This document shows positions 51,092-58,744 of a stretch of 64,000 nucleotides of DNA, piece by piece. This stretch comes from Leucobacter tenebrionis (GTDB lineage Bacteria > Actinomycetota > Actinomycetes > Actinomycetales > Microbacteriaceae). A program made the position numbers and the translations under genes. The notes beneath the pieces were generated by a model, which worked only from the letters and a program-made list of their open reading frames with translations, searched no databases and was not told the DNA's origin. The stretch is taken from contig NZ_CP082322.1 in assembly GCF_019884725.1 (NCBI RefSeq), forward strand, positions 620,001-684,000, given 5' to 3'. Position 1 is the stretch's first letter; every line of letters starts with the position of its first letter.

Positions 51092-51807
51092 GCCGTCAGA
51101 CCGAGACCGTCCATGCGGCGGATGTGATCGGCGATGAGTTCGGTGAACACCGGCTCGACCTCGCTCGCCACGAACGGTCGCCCCTCGCTGAGGGCCAGCA
51201 CGGCGCGCGAGACGAGCAGCGTATCGCCCACCAGTCGTCGGCCCCAGAGCGCCAGCCAGCTCGATAGGCCTTCCTCGGCCGCGAGAGCGGCCTGCAATAG
51301 CTCCTTGAGTTCGGCGCGGCCGGTGTCGTCGCGCAGGATCGCGATGGCCTCGTTGCGGTAGCCGTCGCGCAGCCCGCCCGCGAGGCTCGCGAAGAAGTCG
51401 TCGAAGAGACCGCCGACGAGGTACAGCGAGAGCACGTGCTGGTGCCAGTCCTCAGCGTCGATGCGCTCGACGTACTGCTCGATCACCTGGGCGAAGGGCG
51501 CCATCACGACGTGCGGCTCCTCGCCGCGTCGGCGGATCTCCGCGGTGAGTCGCTGATGCTTCGACAGTGTCTGCCCTGCCACGCGCGCGAGCACGTCCTT
51601 GGCCTCGAGCGTGGGAGCGCCCGAGACGGCGCGAGTGGCTCCCTCGTAGAGCTCGAGCTGCAGGTAGGAGGTCAGACCGAGAAACGGCAGCGCACCCGGT
51701 GCGAACTCCGGCAGCTCGACGCGCTCGGTGTCGGCGGCATCGCCGCGAGAGCGCATCTTGCGCGCTGGGGCGCTCTTCTTGCGCAGCCCACGGATCCACT
51801 CGAACAC
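51088..51807 (-). CDS. Ferritin-like fold protein (Rv3210c/MiaE-like)
   Basis: A 239-residue helical protein of the actinobacterial ferritin-like family that is annotated by similarity to tRNA hydroxylase MiaE. The four-helix core carries spaced Glu/His residues (LQLELYEGATRAV, SKHQRLTAEI, EDWHQHVLSLYLVGGLFDDFF) that could bind iron. Substrate is unknown. The N terminus is short and basic (LRKKSAPARKMRSR). The GTG start is supported by TAAGCT (51814-51819) ending 6 bases upstream. It forms an operon with rlmC, and diverges from the DEAD-box helicase, an arrangement that recalls Rv3210c and rhlE. Confidence 0.82.
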   Translation of the reverse strand: MFEWIRGLRKKSAPARKMRSRGDAADTERVELPEFAPGALPFLGLTSYLQLELYEGATRAVSGAPTLEAKDVLARVAGQTLSKHQRLTAEIRRRGEEPHVVMAPFAQVIEQYVERIDAEDWHQHVLSLYLVGGLFDDFFASLAGGLRDGYRNEAIAILRDDTGRAELKELLQAALAAEEGLSSWLALWGRRLVGDTLLVSRAVLALSEGRPFVASEVEPVFTELIADHIRRMDGLGLTA

Positions 51808-51813
51808 CCTGTC

Positions 51814-51819
51814 AGCTTA
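51814..51819 (-). promoter_or_regulatory. Probable -10 element of the ferritin-like/rlmC operon
   Basis: TAAGCT on the minus strand ends 6 bases before the GTG at 51807. Confidence 0.45.
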
Positions 51820-51844
51820 CCGCCGACCGGTGCAGATGCTGGAA

Positions 51845-51850
51845 TAGACT
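51845..51850 (+). promoter_or_regulatory. Possible -10 element of the DEAD-box helicase gene
   Basis: TAGACT would start transcription near 51857 and leave a 5' leader of about 90 bases before the GTG at 51947. Long leaders are common for cold-shock RNA helicase genes; this one is unconfirmed. Confidence 0.35.
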
Positions 51851-51946
51851 GTGCTCGAACGTATTCATCGCCGGTGACGCAGGAGCACCGGCCGCTGCGC
51901 CTTCGTGATTGTGCGCGCAGCTTCGCACTATCGAACAGGACGCAAC

Positions 51947-53473
51947 GTGACGACATTCCTCGAACTCGGCGTCGACCAGGACATGGTCGATGCTCTCACC
52001 GAAAAGGGCATCACCGAGGCCTTCCCGATCCAGGAGCAGACGATCCCGCTCGCCCTCACCGGGCAGGACATCATCGGTCAGGCGAAGACCGGAACCGGCA
52101 AGACCTTCGGCTTCGGGCTGCCGCTGCTGCAGCGCATCGGCGCTGACCCCGAGCCCGGCGTGCAGGCGCTCGTCGTCGTTCCCACCCGCGAGCTCTGCGT
52201 GCAGGTGTACGAGGATCTCGAACTGGCCGCGAAGAATCGCGGCGCGACCGTCGTGCCGATCTACGGCGGCAAGGCCTATGAGGGGCAGATCGACCAGCTG
52301 AAGGCCGGTGCCCAGATCGTCGTCGGCACCCCGGGCCGTCTGCTCGACCTCGCGAGCCAGCGCCTGCTCGACCTCGGCAACGTGCGCGAAATGGTGCTCG
52401 ACGAGGCCGACAAGATGCTCGATCTCGGCTTCCTCGCCGACATCGAGAAGCTCTTCTCGAAGACCCCGCCCACCCGTCACACCATGCTGTTCTCGGCAAC
52501 CATGCCCGGCACCATCGTCACACTCGCGCGCCGCTTCATGTCGAAGCCGATCCATATCCGGGCCAGTGACCCCGACGAGGGCGTTGCGCAGGCCAACATC
52601 GAGCACATCATCTACCGCGCGCACTCCCTCGACAAGGACGAGGTGATCGGCCGCATCCTGCAGGCCGAGGGCCGCGGCAAGACCGTGATCTTCATGCGCA
52701 CGAAGCGCGCGGCGGCGAAACTGCAGGAGGAGCTGAACGATCGCGGCTTCAACGCGGCGTCGGTGCACGGCGACCTCAATCAGGATCAGCGCGAGCGCGC
52801 GATGGCCTCGTTCAAGGCGGGCAAGAAGGACATCCTCATCGCCACCGACGTCGCGGCCCGCGGCATCGACGTCGACGATGTCACGCACGTCATCAACCAC
52901 ACCGTCCCCGATGACGAGAAGACCTATCTGCACCGCGTCGGGCGCACCGGCCGCGCGGGCCGCACCGGCATCGCGGTGACCTTCGTCGACTGGGACGACC
53001 TGCACAAGTGGGCCCTCATCGATAAAGCCCTCGGCTTCGGGGTCCCCGAGCCGGTCGAGACCTACTCGTCGTCGCCGCACCTCTTCTCCGACCTGAACAT
53101 CCCGGAGGGCTCGAAGGGCCGGCTCAAGGCCACGCCCGTGAAGGAGCCCGCTGCAGCGCGCGGGTCGCGCCGCGGGTCATCGAACCGGGCGTCCGAGGGC
53201 GGTTCCGGAGAAGAACGAGGCGAGGGCCGATCGCGCAACCGCCGCCGCACCCGCAGCGCGAATCCGCGCGGGGGCGGGCGCCACGAGGCGCACGGCCACG
53301 AGGGGCACGGTCACGACCTCGAGGGACGCAGCGAGCCCGGCACATCGAACGACGCGCCGGCGGGCGAGGGCCAGGCCCCCGCGCGTCGCCGTCGTCGTCG
53401 CCGCCGCGGTGGCTCGCAGGTCGCGGCCGACGGCGGTGCGGCGGGCGCGGCCCCCGACACCGCTGCCGAGTAA
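51947..53473 (+). CDS. DEAD-box ATP-dependent RNA helicase (RhlE-like)
   Basis: 508 residues. All SF2 DEAD motifs are present: the Q-motif FPIQEQTI, AKTGTGKT, PTRELCVQ, GTPGRLLD, VLDEADKM, SATMPG, ATDVAARGIDV and HRVGRTGRAGRTG. Two RecA-like domains occupy ~1-375; the rest is a basic Arg/Gly/Ser-rich tail typical of helicases that bind structured RNA. It probably acts in ribosome assembly and mRNA decay. Upstream the frame is open to 51905, but VTTFLELGVDQDM is the family-typical start. The reading frame continues open beyond the TAA into Pro/Ala repeats (53474 onward), which may be a lost tail. Confidence 0.92.
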   Translation: MTTFLELGVDQDMVDALTEKGITEAFPIQEQTIPLALTGQDIIGQAKTGTGKTFGFGLPLLQRIGADPEPGVQALVVVPTRELCVQVYEDLELAAKNRGATVVPIYGGKAYEGQIDQLKAGAQIVVGTPGRLLDLASQRLLDLGNVREMVLDEADKMLDLGFLADIEKLFSKTPPTRHTMLFSATMPGTIVTLARRFMSKPIHIRASDPDEGVAQANIEHIIYRAHSLDKDEVIGRILQAEGRGKTVIFMRTKRAAAKLQEELNDRGFNAASVHGDLNQDQRERAMASFKAGKKDILIATDVAARGIDVDDVTHVINHTVPDDEKTYLHRVGRTGRAGRTGIAVTFVDWDDLHKWALIDKALGFGVPEPVETYSSSPHLFSDLNIPEGSKGRLKATPVKEPAAARGSRRGSSNRASEGGSGEERGEGRSRNRRRTRSANPRGGGRHEAHGHEGHGHDLEGRSEPGTSNDAPAGEGQAPARRRRRRRRGGSQVAADGGAAGAAPDTAAE

Positions 53474-53500
53474 CCGCAGCCCCGCTCGGCTCCGGAGCCG

Positions 53501-53572
53501 GCACCTGCTCAGGCCCCGGCACCTGCTTCTGCTTCGGCACCTGCTCAGGCCCCGGCACCTGCTTCTGCTTCG
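53501..53572 (+). repeat. Perfect 36-bp tandem duplication after the DEAD-box gene
   Basis: Two identical 36-base units (53501-53536 and 53537-53572), each 12 codons encoding APAQAPAPASAS in the same frame as the helicase, 28 bases after its stop. A further partial unit of Pro/Ala codons follows to about 53595. Confidence 0.85.
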
Positions 53573-53596
53573 GCTCCGGCACCTGCACCTGCTAGA

Positions 53597-53660
53597 AAAA
53601 CGGGAGTCCCATTCTGCTGCTTCACCGGGGAGGGAAGCAGCAGAATGGGACTCCCGTTTT
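53597..53660. terminator. Strong bidirectional terminator (27-bp stem)
   Basis: Positions 53597-53623 pair perfectly with 53634-53660 around a 10-base loop. The stem begins AAAA and ends TTTT, so it works as a Rho-independent terminator in both directions, between the convergent DEAD-box and PHP genes. Confidence 0.93.
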
Positions 53661-53687
53661 CGCAAGAGCGCCAAGAACGCCGAGAGA

Positions 53688-54539
53688 TCAGCGCGGCGTC
53701 GCAACGCGCTCGCGCAGCCGTTCCACGAGTGCGGGAGCCGTGGTGTGCTGCCCCAACCGGTTCGGCTTGCCCGCGCCGTGATAGTCGCTCGATCCGGTCA
53801 CCGCGAGCCCCAGCTCGGAAGCGGTTTCGACGAGGGCGGGCACCCAGTCAGCACGATTCTCGGGGTGTTCGAGCTCGACCGCCCACAGCCCCGCAGCCGC
53901 GATCTCGCGCAGCTCACGAGCAGAGGTCGGCGTGCGCTGCCTGAAGGCGGCCGGGTGCGCGAGCGCCGCCGCTCCCCCGGCCGCGTTCACCAGACGGATC
54001 GCCTCGACCGTCTCGATGGCGTACGTTCCGAGGTAGTAGGGCGAACGCGGGTGCAGTATCTCGGCGAAGGCCGTGCTGCGATCCGCGAAGTACCCCGCGG
54101 CGACGAGCGCGTCCGCGATATGGGGCCGGCCGACGGTGCGAGCGTCCTCCTCGCCCACCACCGCGTCCCAGGTGATCGCGTAGTTCGCCGAGAGCCGCCG
54201 CACCATCTCCCGAGCCCGCCCCAGGCGGGAGCTGCGCACCTCGGCGAGGGCCTCGAACAGTTCGCCGGCCGCCGGGTCGATGCCGTAACCCAGCAGATGC
54301 CTGGATCTGCCGTTGTGCTTCGTGGTGATCTCGATGCCGGGCAGGAAGTCGACGCCGACGGCACGGGCGGCCTCGCGGGCCTCCTCCCAACCGTCGACCG
54401 TGTCGTGGTCGGTCAGGGCGAACCCAGCGAGGCCCAGTTCTGCGGCCTCCCGGGCGATCTCGCCGGGTCGCATCGTGCCGTCCGAGAACACGGAGTGGGT
54501 GTGCAGGTCGTACCCGCCGCTCCCGGTCGCTTCCGCCAT
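53688..54539 (-). CDS. PHP-domain phosphoesterase (RNase AM/3',5'-nucleoside bisphosphate phosphatase-like)
   Basis: 283 residues of a TrpH/YciV-type PHP protein. The metal-binding motifs are present: DLHTHSVFSDG near residue 11, LTDHDTVDG near 42, GIEITTKHNG, LAHPAAF and SSDYHG near the end. E. coli and Chromobacterium relatives hydrolyse 3',5'-bisphosphate nucleotides and 5' ends of RNA; the substrate here is inferred. An alpha-helical insert of the family lies in the middle. A TAGAAT hexamer (54546-54551) ends 6 bases before the ATG. Confidence 0.9.
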   Translation of the reverse strand: MAEATGSGGYDLHTHSVFSDGTMRPGEIAREAAELGLAGFALTDHDTVDGWEEAREAARAVGVDFLPGIEITTKHNGRSRHLLGYGIDPAAGELFEALAEVRSSRLGRAREMVRRLSANYAITWDAVVGEEDARTVGRPHIADALVAAGYFADRSTAFAEILHPRSPYYLGTYAIETVEAIRLVNAAGGAAALAHPAAFRQRTPTSARELREIAAAGLWAVELEHPENRADWVPALVETASELGLAVTGSSDYHGAGKPNRLGQHTTAPALVERLRERVATPR

Positions 54540-54545
54540 TCCTTC

Positions 54546-54551
54546 ATTCTA
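54546..54551 (-). promoter_or_regulatory. Probable -10 element (TAGAAT) of the PHP gene
   Basis: TAGAAT on the minus strand matches five of six consensus bases and ends 6 bases before the ATG at 54539. Confidence 0.6.
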
Positions 54552-54624
54552 CGAGGTCGCGCCCTGCGCTTCGGGCGGGCGCCCCGTCGAGGCACCCGCC
54601 CGGAGCAGCGCTCCGGTCGCCGCC

Positions 54625-55377
54625 CTACTGCGCCGTGTAGCCGCCGTCGACGAGGTGGTAGCTGCCGGTGATGAACGACGCGGCGTCGCTCGCGAGGAAG
54701 CCGACCAGGTTGGCGACCTCCTCGGCCTTGCCGAGCCGGCCGACGGGGTGCAGTGCGACGAGCGCCGCCTTCTGTTCCGCATCCATCTGAGCGAGCAGCG
54801 GAGTATCGATGTACCCCGGGCCCACCGAATTGATGCGCACCCCCTGCTCGGCGTACGCCAGGGCGGCCGCCTTCGTGAAGCCGACGACACCGTGCTTCGT
54901 CGCGACGTAGGCAGGCGAGTACGGCGTGCCGACGCTGCCGAGGATCGAGGCGAGATTCACGATCGAACCGCCGCCGTTCTCGAGCATCGGCTTCACCTGG
55001 GCGCGCGTGTTGCGGAAGACCGCGGAGAGGTTGATGTCGAGCACCCGGTCCCAGCCGTCGTCGGGATAGTCGCCCGTGGGGGCGGCAGGGCCGCCGATAC
55101 CCGCGTTGTTCACACCGATCTTCAGGGGCGCGAGCGCCTCGGCCGCCGCCACGGTGGCCTCGATCACGTCCGTCGCCCCGGCATCGCCCGCAACCGCGAC
55201 CGCGGTGCCGCCGGACGCCTCGATCTCCGAGACGACGGCGTTCGCGGCGTCCTCGTTCAGGTCCTGCACGACGACCTTCGCGCCGTTCGCGGCCAGCAGC
55301 AGGGCAACGGCCTTGCCGATGCCCGATCCCGCGCCTGTCACGATCGCCGAGCGGTCCGCAACGTCGTATGTAGCCAT
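54625..55377 (-). CDS. Short-chain dehydrogenase/reductase
   Basis: A 250-residue classical SDR. The NAD(P)-binding motif TGAGSGIG (15-22), a structural VNNAG motif near 90, the catalytic Ser in VNLASILGS, and the YVATK Tyr-Lys pair are all present, as is the family C-terminal DGGYTAQ. Asp at the end of the second strand (VVVQDLNE) suggests preference for NAD(H) over NADP(H). The substrate is unknown; the sequence is of the FabG/glucose-dehydrogenase-like group. The frame stays open far upstream, but MATYDVADRSAIVTGAG with an AGGG-rich Shine-Dalgarno is the family-typical start. Confidence 0.9.
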   Translation of the reverse strand: MATYDVADRSAIVTGAGSGIGKAVALLLAANGAKVVVQDLNEDAANAVVSEIEASGGTAVAVAGDAGATDVIEATVAAAEALAPLKIGVNNAGIGGPAAPTGDYPDDGWDRVLDINLSAVFRNTRAQVKPMLENGGGSIVNLASILGSVGTPYSPAYVATKHGVVGFTKAAALAYAEQGVRINSVGPGYIDTPLLAQMDAEQKAALVALHPVGRLGKAEEVANLVGFLASDAASFITGSYHLVDGGYTAQ

Positions 55378-55483
55378 CCTGATCCCTCTTCCTGTCGTAC
55401 CCGTCGGAGTCGCCGCCCCTGTCGGGCCGGACGACGCCCTCAGGCTACGCCCCGAGATTGGCATCGCACCCAGGCCCGAGTGG

Positions 55484-55489
55484 GAGAAT
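55484..55489 (+). promoter_or_regulatory. Probable -10 element of the M24 peptidase gene
   Basis: GAGAAT ends 6 bases before the ATG at 55496; the spacer GGAGAG abuts the start codon. Confidence 0.45.
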
Positions 55490-55495
55490 GGAGAG

Positions 55496-56920
55496 ATGAC
55501 CGAGAGCGTGCAGACCACCCACGAGGTGGAGATCGACAACAGCAACCGCAGCACCACACCGCGGAGCGACACATTCCTCGACTACATCTCATCGCACTGG
55601 GCCGATCGCCCCGAGGTCATCCCCTCCCCCTGGCCCGTCGCCCCCTTCGCCGCGCAGCGCCGGGAGGCCCTGGCCCGGCAGTTCGCGGGCGAGCGCCTGG
55701 TGATCCACGCCGGGGCGATGAAGCAGCGCTCGAACGACACATTCTACCAGTTCCGCGCCCACAGCGCCTTCGCGCACCTCACGGGCTGGGGCGCCGAGAG
55801 CGAGCCGGGTTCGATCCTCGTGCTCGACCCGACGGCCGACGGCCACGAGGCCACGCTCTACTTCCGTGAGCGGGCCGGGCGCGACAGCGACGAGTTCTTC
55901 GCCAATCCCGAGATCGGCGAGTTCTGGATCGGCGCGCGCCCCTCTCTGGCCCAGGTGGCCGGAGCGCTGGGGATCCGCACCGCCCCGATCGCCGATTTCG
56001 TCTCGAGCGAGGGCGACCGCGTCATCGGCCGCGGTGCGGTCGGCGGTGAAGACGCGGGATCCGCGTCCGCCGAGGACGCCGAGCTCTCCCGTGCCGCCTC
56101 CGAGCTGCGCCTCGTCAAGGACGAGTTCGAGCTGGCGGAGATGCAGGCGGCGGTGGATTCGACCGCGAAGGGCTTCGCGGAGGTGCTCGCCGCGCTGCCT
56201 CAGGCGAGCGCGCATCCTCGCGGAGAGCGGATCGTGGAGGGCGTCTTCAACCAGCGCGCCCGCCTCGACGGCAACACGGTCGGCTACGAGACCATCGCGG
56301 CCTCGGGCCCCCACGCGTGCACCCTGCACTGGATCCGCAACGACGGCCCCGTGCGGGCGGGCGACCTGCTGCTGCTCGATGCCGGCGTCGAGCTCGACAG
56401 CCTCTACACGGCCGACATCACCCGCACCGTCCCGGTATCGGGCGTGTTCTCCGAGGTGCAGCGCCGCGTCTACGACGCCGTGCTCGAGGCCGCCGACGCC
56501 GCGCGCGCCATCGTGCGCCCCGGCATCCGCTTCGGCGACGTGCACGACGCCGCGATGGCGGTGATCGAGCACCGCACCCGCGAGTGGGGCCTGCTGCCCG
56601 AGGACGACGGCACCGCCTACCACCGCCGCTACATGGTGCACGGCACGAGCCACCATCTCGGACTCGACGTGCACGACTGCGCGCAGGCCCGTCGCGAGAT
56701 GTACCTCGACGGCGTACTCGCTCCGGGCATGGTGTTCACCATCGAGCCCGGCCTGTACTTCCAGCCCGACGACCTGACGGTTCCCGAGGAGTTCCGTGGC
56801 ATCGGCGTGCGCATCGAGGACGACATCGTGGTCACGGCCGATGGCTGCGTGAACCTGTCGGCGGGGATCCCGCGCACCGCCGACGACGTCGAGGCCTGGA
56901 TCCGCGCGGCGCAGGCGTAG
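55496..56920 (+). CDS. pepP: M24 Xaa-Pro aminopeptidase (aminopeptidase P)
   Basis: 474 residues. An N-terminal creatinase-like domain (about 45-200; FYQFRAHSAFAHLTGWG) precedes the pita-bread catalytic domain. The five metal ligands can be assigned: Asp in LLLLDAGVEL, Asp in YTADITRT, His in GTSHHLGLDVHD, Glu in TIEPGLYF and Glu in GVRIEDDIVV. It removes an N-terminal residue preceding proline, in the cytoplasm. An insert rich in Gly/Ala/Asp (GGEDAGSASAEDAE, about 185-200) lies at the domain junction. The start is fixed by the -10 hexamer and by a 25-residue polar N-terminal extension common in actinobacterial members. Confidence 0.9.
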   Translation: MTESVQTTHEVEIDNSNRSTTPRSDTFLDYISSHWADRPEVIPSPWPVAPFAAQRREALARQFAGERLVIHAGAMKQRSNDTFYQFRAHSAFAHLTGWGAESEPGSILVLDPTADGHEATLYFRERAGRDSDEFFANPEIGEFWIGARPSLAQVAGALGIRTAPIADFVSSEGDRVIGRGAVGGEDAGSASAEDAELSRAASELRLVKDEFELAEMQAAVDSTAKGFAEVLAALPQASAHPRGERIVEGVFNQRARLDGNTVGYETIAASGPHACTLHWIRNDGPVRAGDLLLLDAGVELDSLYTADITRTVPVSGVFSEVQRRVYDAVLEAADAARAIVRPGIRFGDVHDAAMAVIEHRTREWGLLPEDDGTAYHRRYMVHGTSHHLGLDVHDCAQARREMYLDGVLAPGMVFTIEPGLYFQPDDLTVPEEFRGIGVRIEDDIVVTADGCVNLSAGIPRTADDVEAWIRAAQA

Positions 56921-56978
56921 GCGAGGGATCCGTCTCCCCTCGCGGTCGCCCAGCTCCTCGGGGTACCATCGGGTTTCG

Positions 56979-57536
56979 ATGTCACACGTTTCCGCCCGCC
57001 ACGGGGTCTCCCGCTGGTCCCGCTTCCTCGGGGCCGGCGCCGCGGCGACCGTCGTGGTGCTGCTCGGTTCGGCGGCCCTGGCGCCCTACTCGATCTCGAT
57101 GGCGTTCGCCGCCGACGGCAGCGGCGCGTTCGGGCAGCGGCAGCAGCGGCTCGACGCGGCCGACGCCTCGGTCGCCGTGCTCGACACGAGCGTCGAGGCG
57201 GCCGACACCTCGGCGGCGGGGTCCGGCAAGTCGGCCGGCGCCGGGGGCGCGCGCTCCGCGGCCCTCTACACCCTCGAACAGTTCATGTTCACCGGGGCGG
57301 TCAACTGGGGCGGCTACAAGTTCACGTTCTACAGCGAGCAGGTGCTGCCGGGCCCCGGGCTCGCGATCCCCGGTCGCCACGTGAACGACGACGGGTACGT
57401 GAGCGATGCCGACGGCTACATCGTGCTCGCAGGCTCCCACCCCAAGGGCACGGTCTTCGACACCCCGTTCGGCTATCAGGGCAAGATCTACGACCGCGGA
57501 ACGTTCGGCAACCATCTCGACGTGTACATCCGCTGA
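56979..57536 (+). CDS. Secreted protein with 3D/RlpA-like C-terminal domain
   Basis: 185 residues. The N terminus has a signal peptide (hydrophobic ~19-40). The region ~50-95 is Ala/Asp/Ser-rich and coiled or disordered. The last ~75 residues (WGGYKFTFYSEQVLPGPGL, then HVNDDGYVSDADGYIVLAG and ending DVYIR) resemble the double-psi beta-barrel seen in 3D-type domains of Gram-positive cell-wall proteins, including HPKGTVFDTPFG and KIYDRGTFG. Those relatives usually have a Cys near the final turn (YDTGC), absent here. A cell-wall role is an inference. TACCAT (56964-56969) lies 9 bases before the ATG. Confidence 0.7.
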   Translation: MSHVSARHGVSRWSRFLGAGAAATVVVLLGSAALAPYSISMAFAADGSGAFGQRQQRLDAADASVAVLDTSVEAADTSAAGSGKSAGAGGARSAALYTLEQFMFTGAVNWGGYKFTFYSEQVLPGPGLAIPGRHVNDDGYVSDADGYIVLAGSHPKGTVFDTPFGYQGKIYDRGTFGNHLDVYIR

Positions 57537-57600
57537 TCCGCTCGCCGAGCAGGCCTCCGGCCGCCGAGACCGCCTCAGAACCGCACGGCGAGAGGTCGAG

Positions 57601-57686
57601 TCGACGGCGAGGGACAGGATCGACGGCGACAGGCAGGATCGACGGCGAGGGGCACGATCGACGGCGAAGGGCAGGATCGACGGCGA
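57601..57686. repeat. 19-bp tandem repeat, about 4.5 copies
   Basis: Units start at 57601, 57620, 57639, 57658 and (partial) 57677. Each starts with TCGACGGCGA and differs in the next nine bases. The period of 19 is not a multiple of three. It lies between the convergent secreted-protein and YchJ-type genes. Confidence 0.85.
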
Positions 57687-57697
57687 CGCCCGCCGCG

Positions 57698-58084
57698 CTA
57701 CGCCTCGGTACCGTCGATATAGATCCAACGCCCTGCCGCATTCCGCGCGAATCTGCTGCGCTCGCGCAGCTCGAAGCGCCCATCCGGCCCTCGGCCCACC
57801 GCGGTGAACGCGACCTGGCCGGTCTGGTCGTCGAGGCCGCCCGCAGACGTGTCGCGGATCAGCAGCCGCCGCCACTCGAGCTCGGCGTCGAGGTCGAGCT
57901 CACCCGGTCGGCTGGCGGGATCCCAGGTCTCGAGCAGGTACTCCGCGTTCCCGAGAGCGAACGCGCTGTAACGGGAGCGCATGAGCCGCTCGGCCGTCGG
58001 CGCGGGGGCGCCCGCATGGAGCGGCCCGCAGCACTCCCCGTAGGGCACGCCGCTTCCGCAGGGGCAGGGATCCTCGTCCGTCAT
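57698..58084 (-). CDS. YchJ-family (UPF0225) SEC-C metal-binding protein
   Basis: A 128-residue protein with an N-terminal SEC-C zinc motif DPCPCGSGVPYGECCGP and a conserved RLMRSRYSAFALGNAEYLLETW segment followed by an NTF2-like fold. The SEC-C motif binds zinc and in SecA contacts SecB and ribosomes; the function of YchJ proteins themselves is not established. TAGGCT (58092-58097, minus strand) ends 7 bases before the ATG. Its length is typical for the family. Confidence 0.9.
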   Translation of the reverse strand: MTDEDPCPCGSGVPYGECCGPLHAGAPAPTAERLMRSRYSAFALGNAEYLLETWDPASRPGELDLDAELEWRRLLIRDTSAGGLDDQTGQVAFTAVGRGPDGRFELRERSRFARNAAGRWIYIDGTEA

Positions 58085-58120
58085 GCCCTTCAGCCTACGG
58101 CTCTCACGGCCCCGAACGGT

Positions 58121-58744
58121 TCAGCGCAGCACGCCGAGCTCGCGCGCCGCGGCGACGGCGGCGGTGCGGGTCGACACGCCGAGCTTGTCGTAGACGTGCA
58201 CGAGGTGGGATTTCACGGTCGCGTCGCTGATGTGGAGCGCGGCGGCGATCCCGCTGTTCGTCTCCCCGGCCGCGACCAGCCCGAGCACCTCGATCTCTCG
58301 TGCGCTGAGACTGACCGCCGGGGCGCGCAGTCTCGCGAGCAGCCGCCCCGCGATCGCGGGTGCGAGCGCGCTCTCGCCGGCCGCCGCCGCGCGCACCGCC
58401 GCTACGAGCTCGTCGGGCGGCGCGTCCTTCAGTAGGTAGCCGCTCGCGCCCGCCTCGACAGCGCTCAGGATGTCGCCATCCGTGTCGTAGTTGGTGAGCA
58501 CGAGCACCGCGGGCGGATCGGCCTGCGCCCGGATGCGGCGCGTGGCGTCGGCTCCCGTTCCTGCCGCCGCCCCGAACTGCAGATCCATGAGCACCACGTC
58601 GGGGCTGAGGCTCGCGGCAAGCGCCACGGCGGATTCGGGATCCGCGGCCTCCCCCGCGATCTCCAGGTCGGCCTCGCCCTCGAGCAGCGCGCGCACGCCG
58701 GCGCGCACGACGGGGTGGTCGTCGGCCAGCAGGATCCTGATCAT
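58121..58744 (-). CDS. NarL/LuxR-family response regulator
   Basis: 207 residues: a receiver domain (1-~118; acidic pocket in LLADDH, phosphorylation Asp in VVLMDLQF, Lys in YLLKDAPPDEL) and a C-terminal LuxR helix-turn-helix (about 145-207; LSAREIEVLGLVAAGETNSGIAAALHISDATVKSHL). The ATG overlaps the kinase stop (ATGA), so kinase and regulator are translated together. The pair diverges from an FtsX-type ABC transporter, and such regulators commonly control the adjacent transporter, often in response to an antimicrobial or envelope signal. Its target site is not proved here. Confidence 0.93.
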   Translation of the reverse strand: MIRILLADDHPVVRAGVRALLEGEADLEIAGEAADPESAVALAASLSPDVVLMDLQFGAAAGTGADATRRIRAQADPPAVLVLTNYDTDGDILSAVEAGASGYLLKDAPPDELVAAVRAAAAGESALAPAIAGRLLARLRAPAVSLSAREIEVLGLVAAGETNSGIAAALHISDATVKSHLVHVYDKLGVSTRTAAVAAARELGVLR

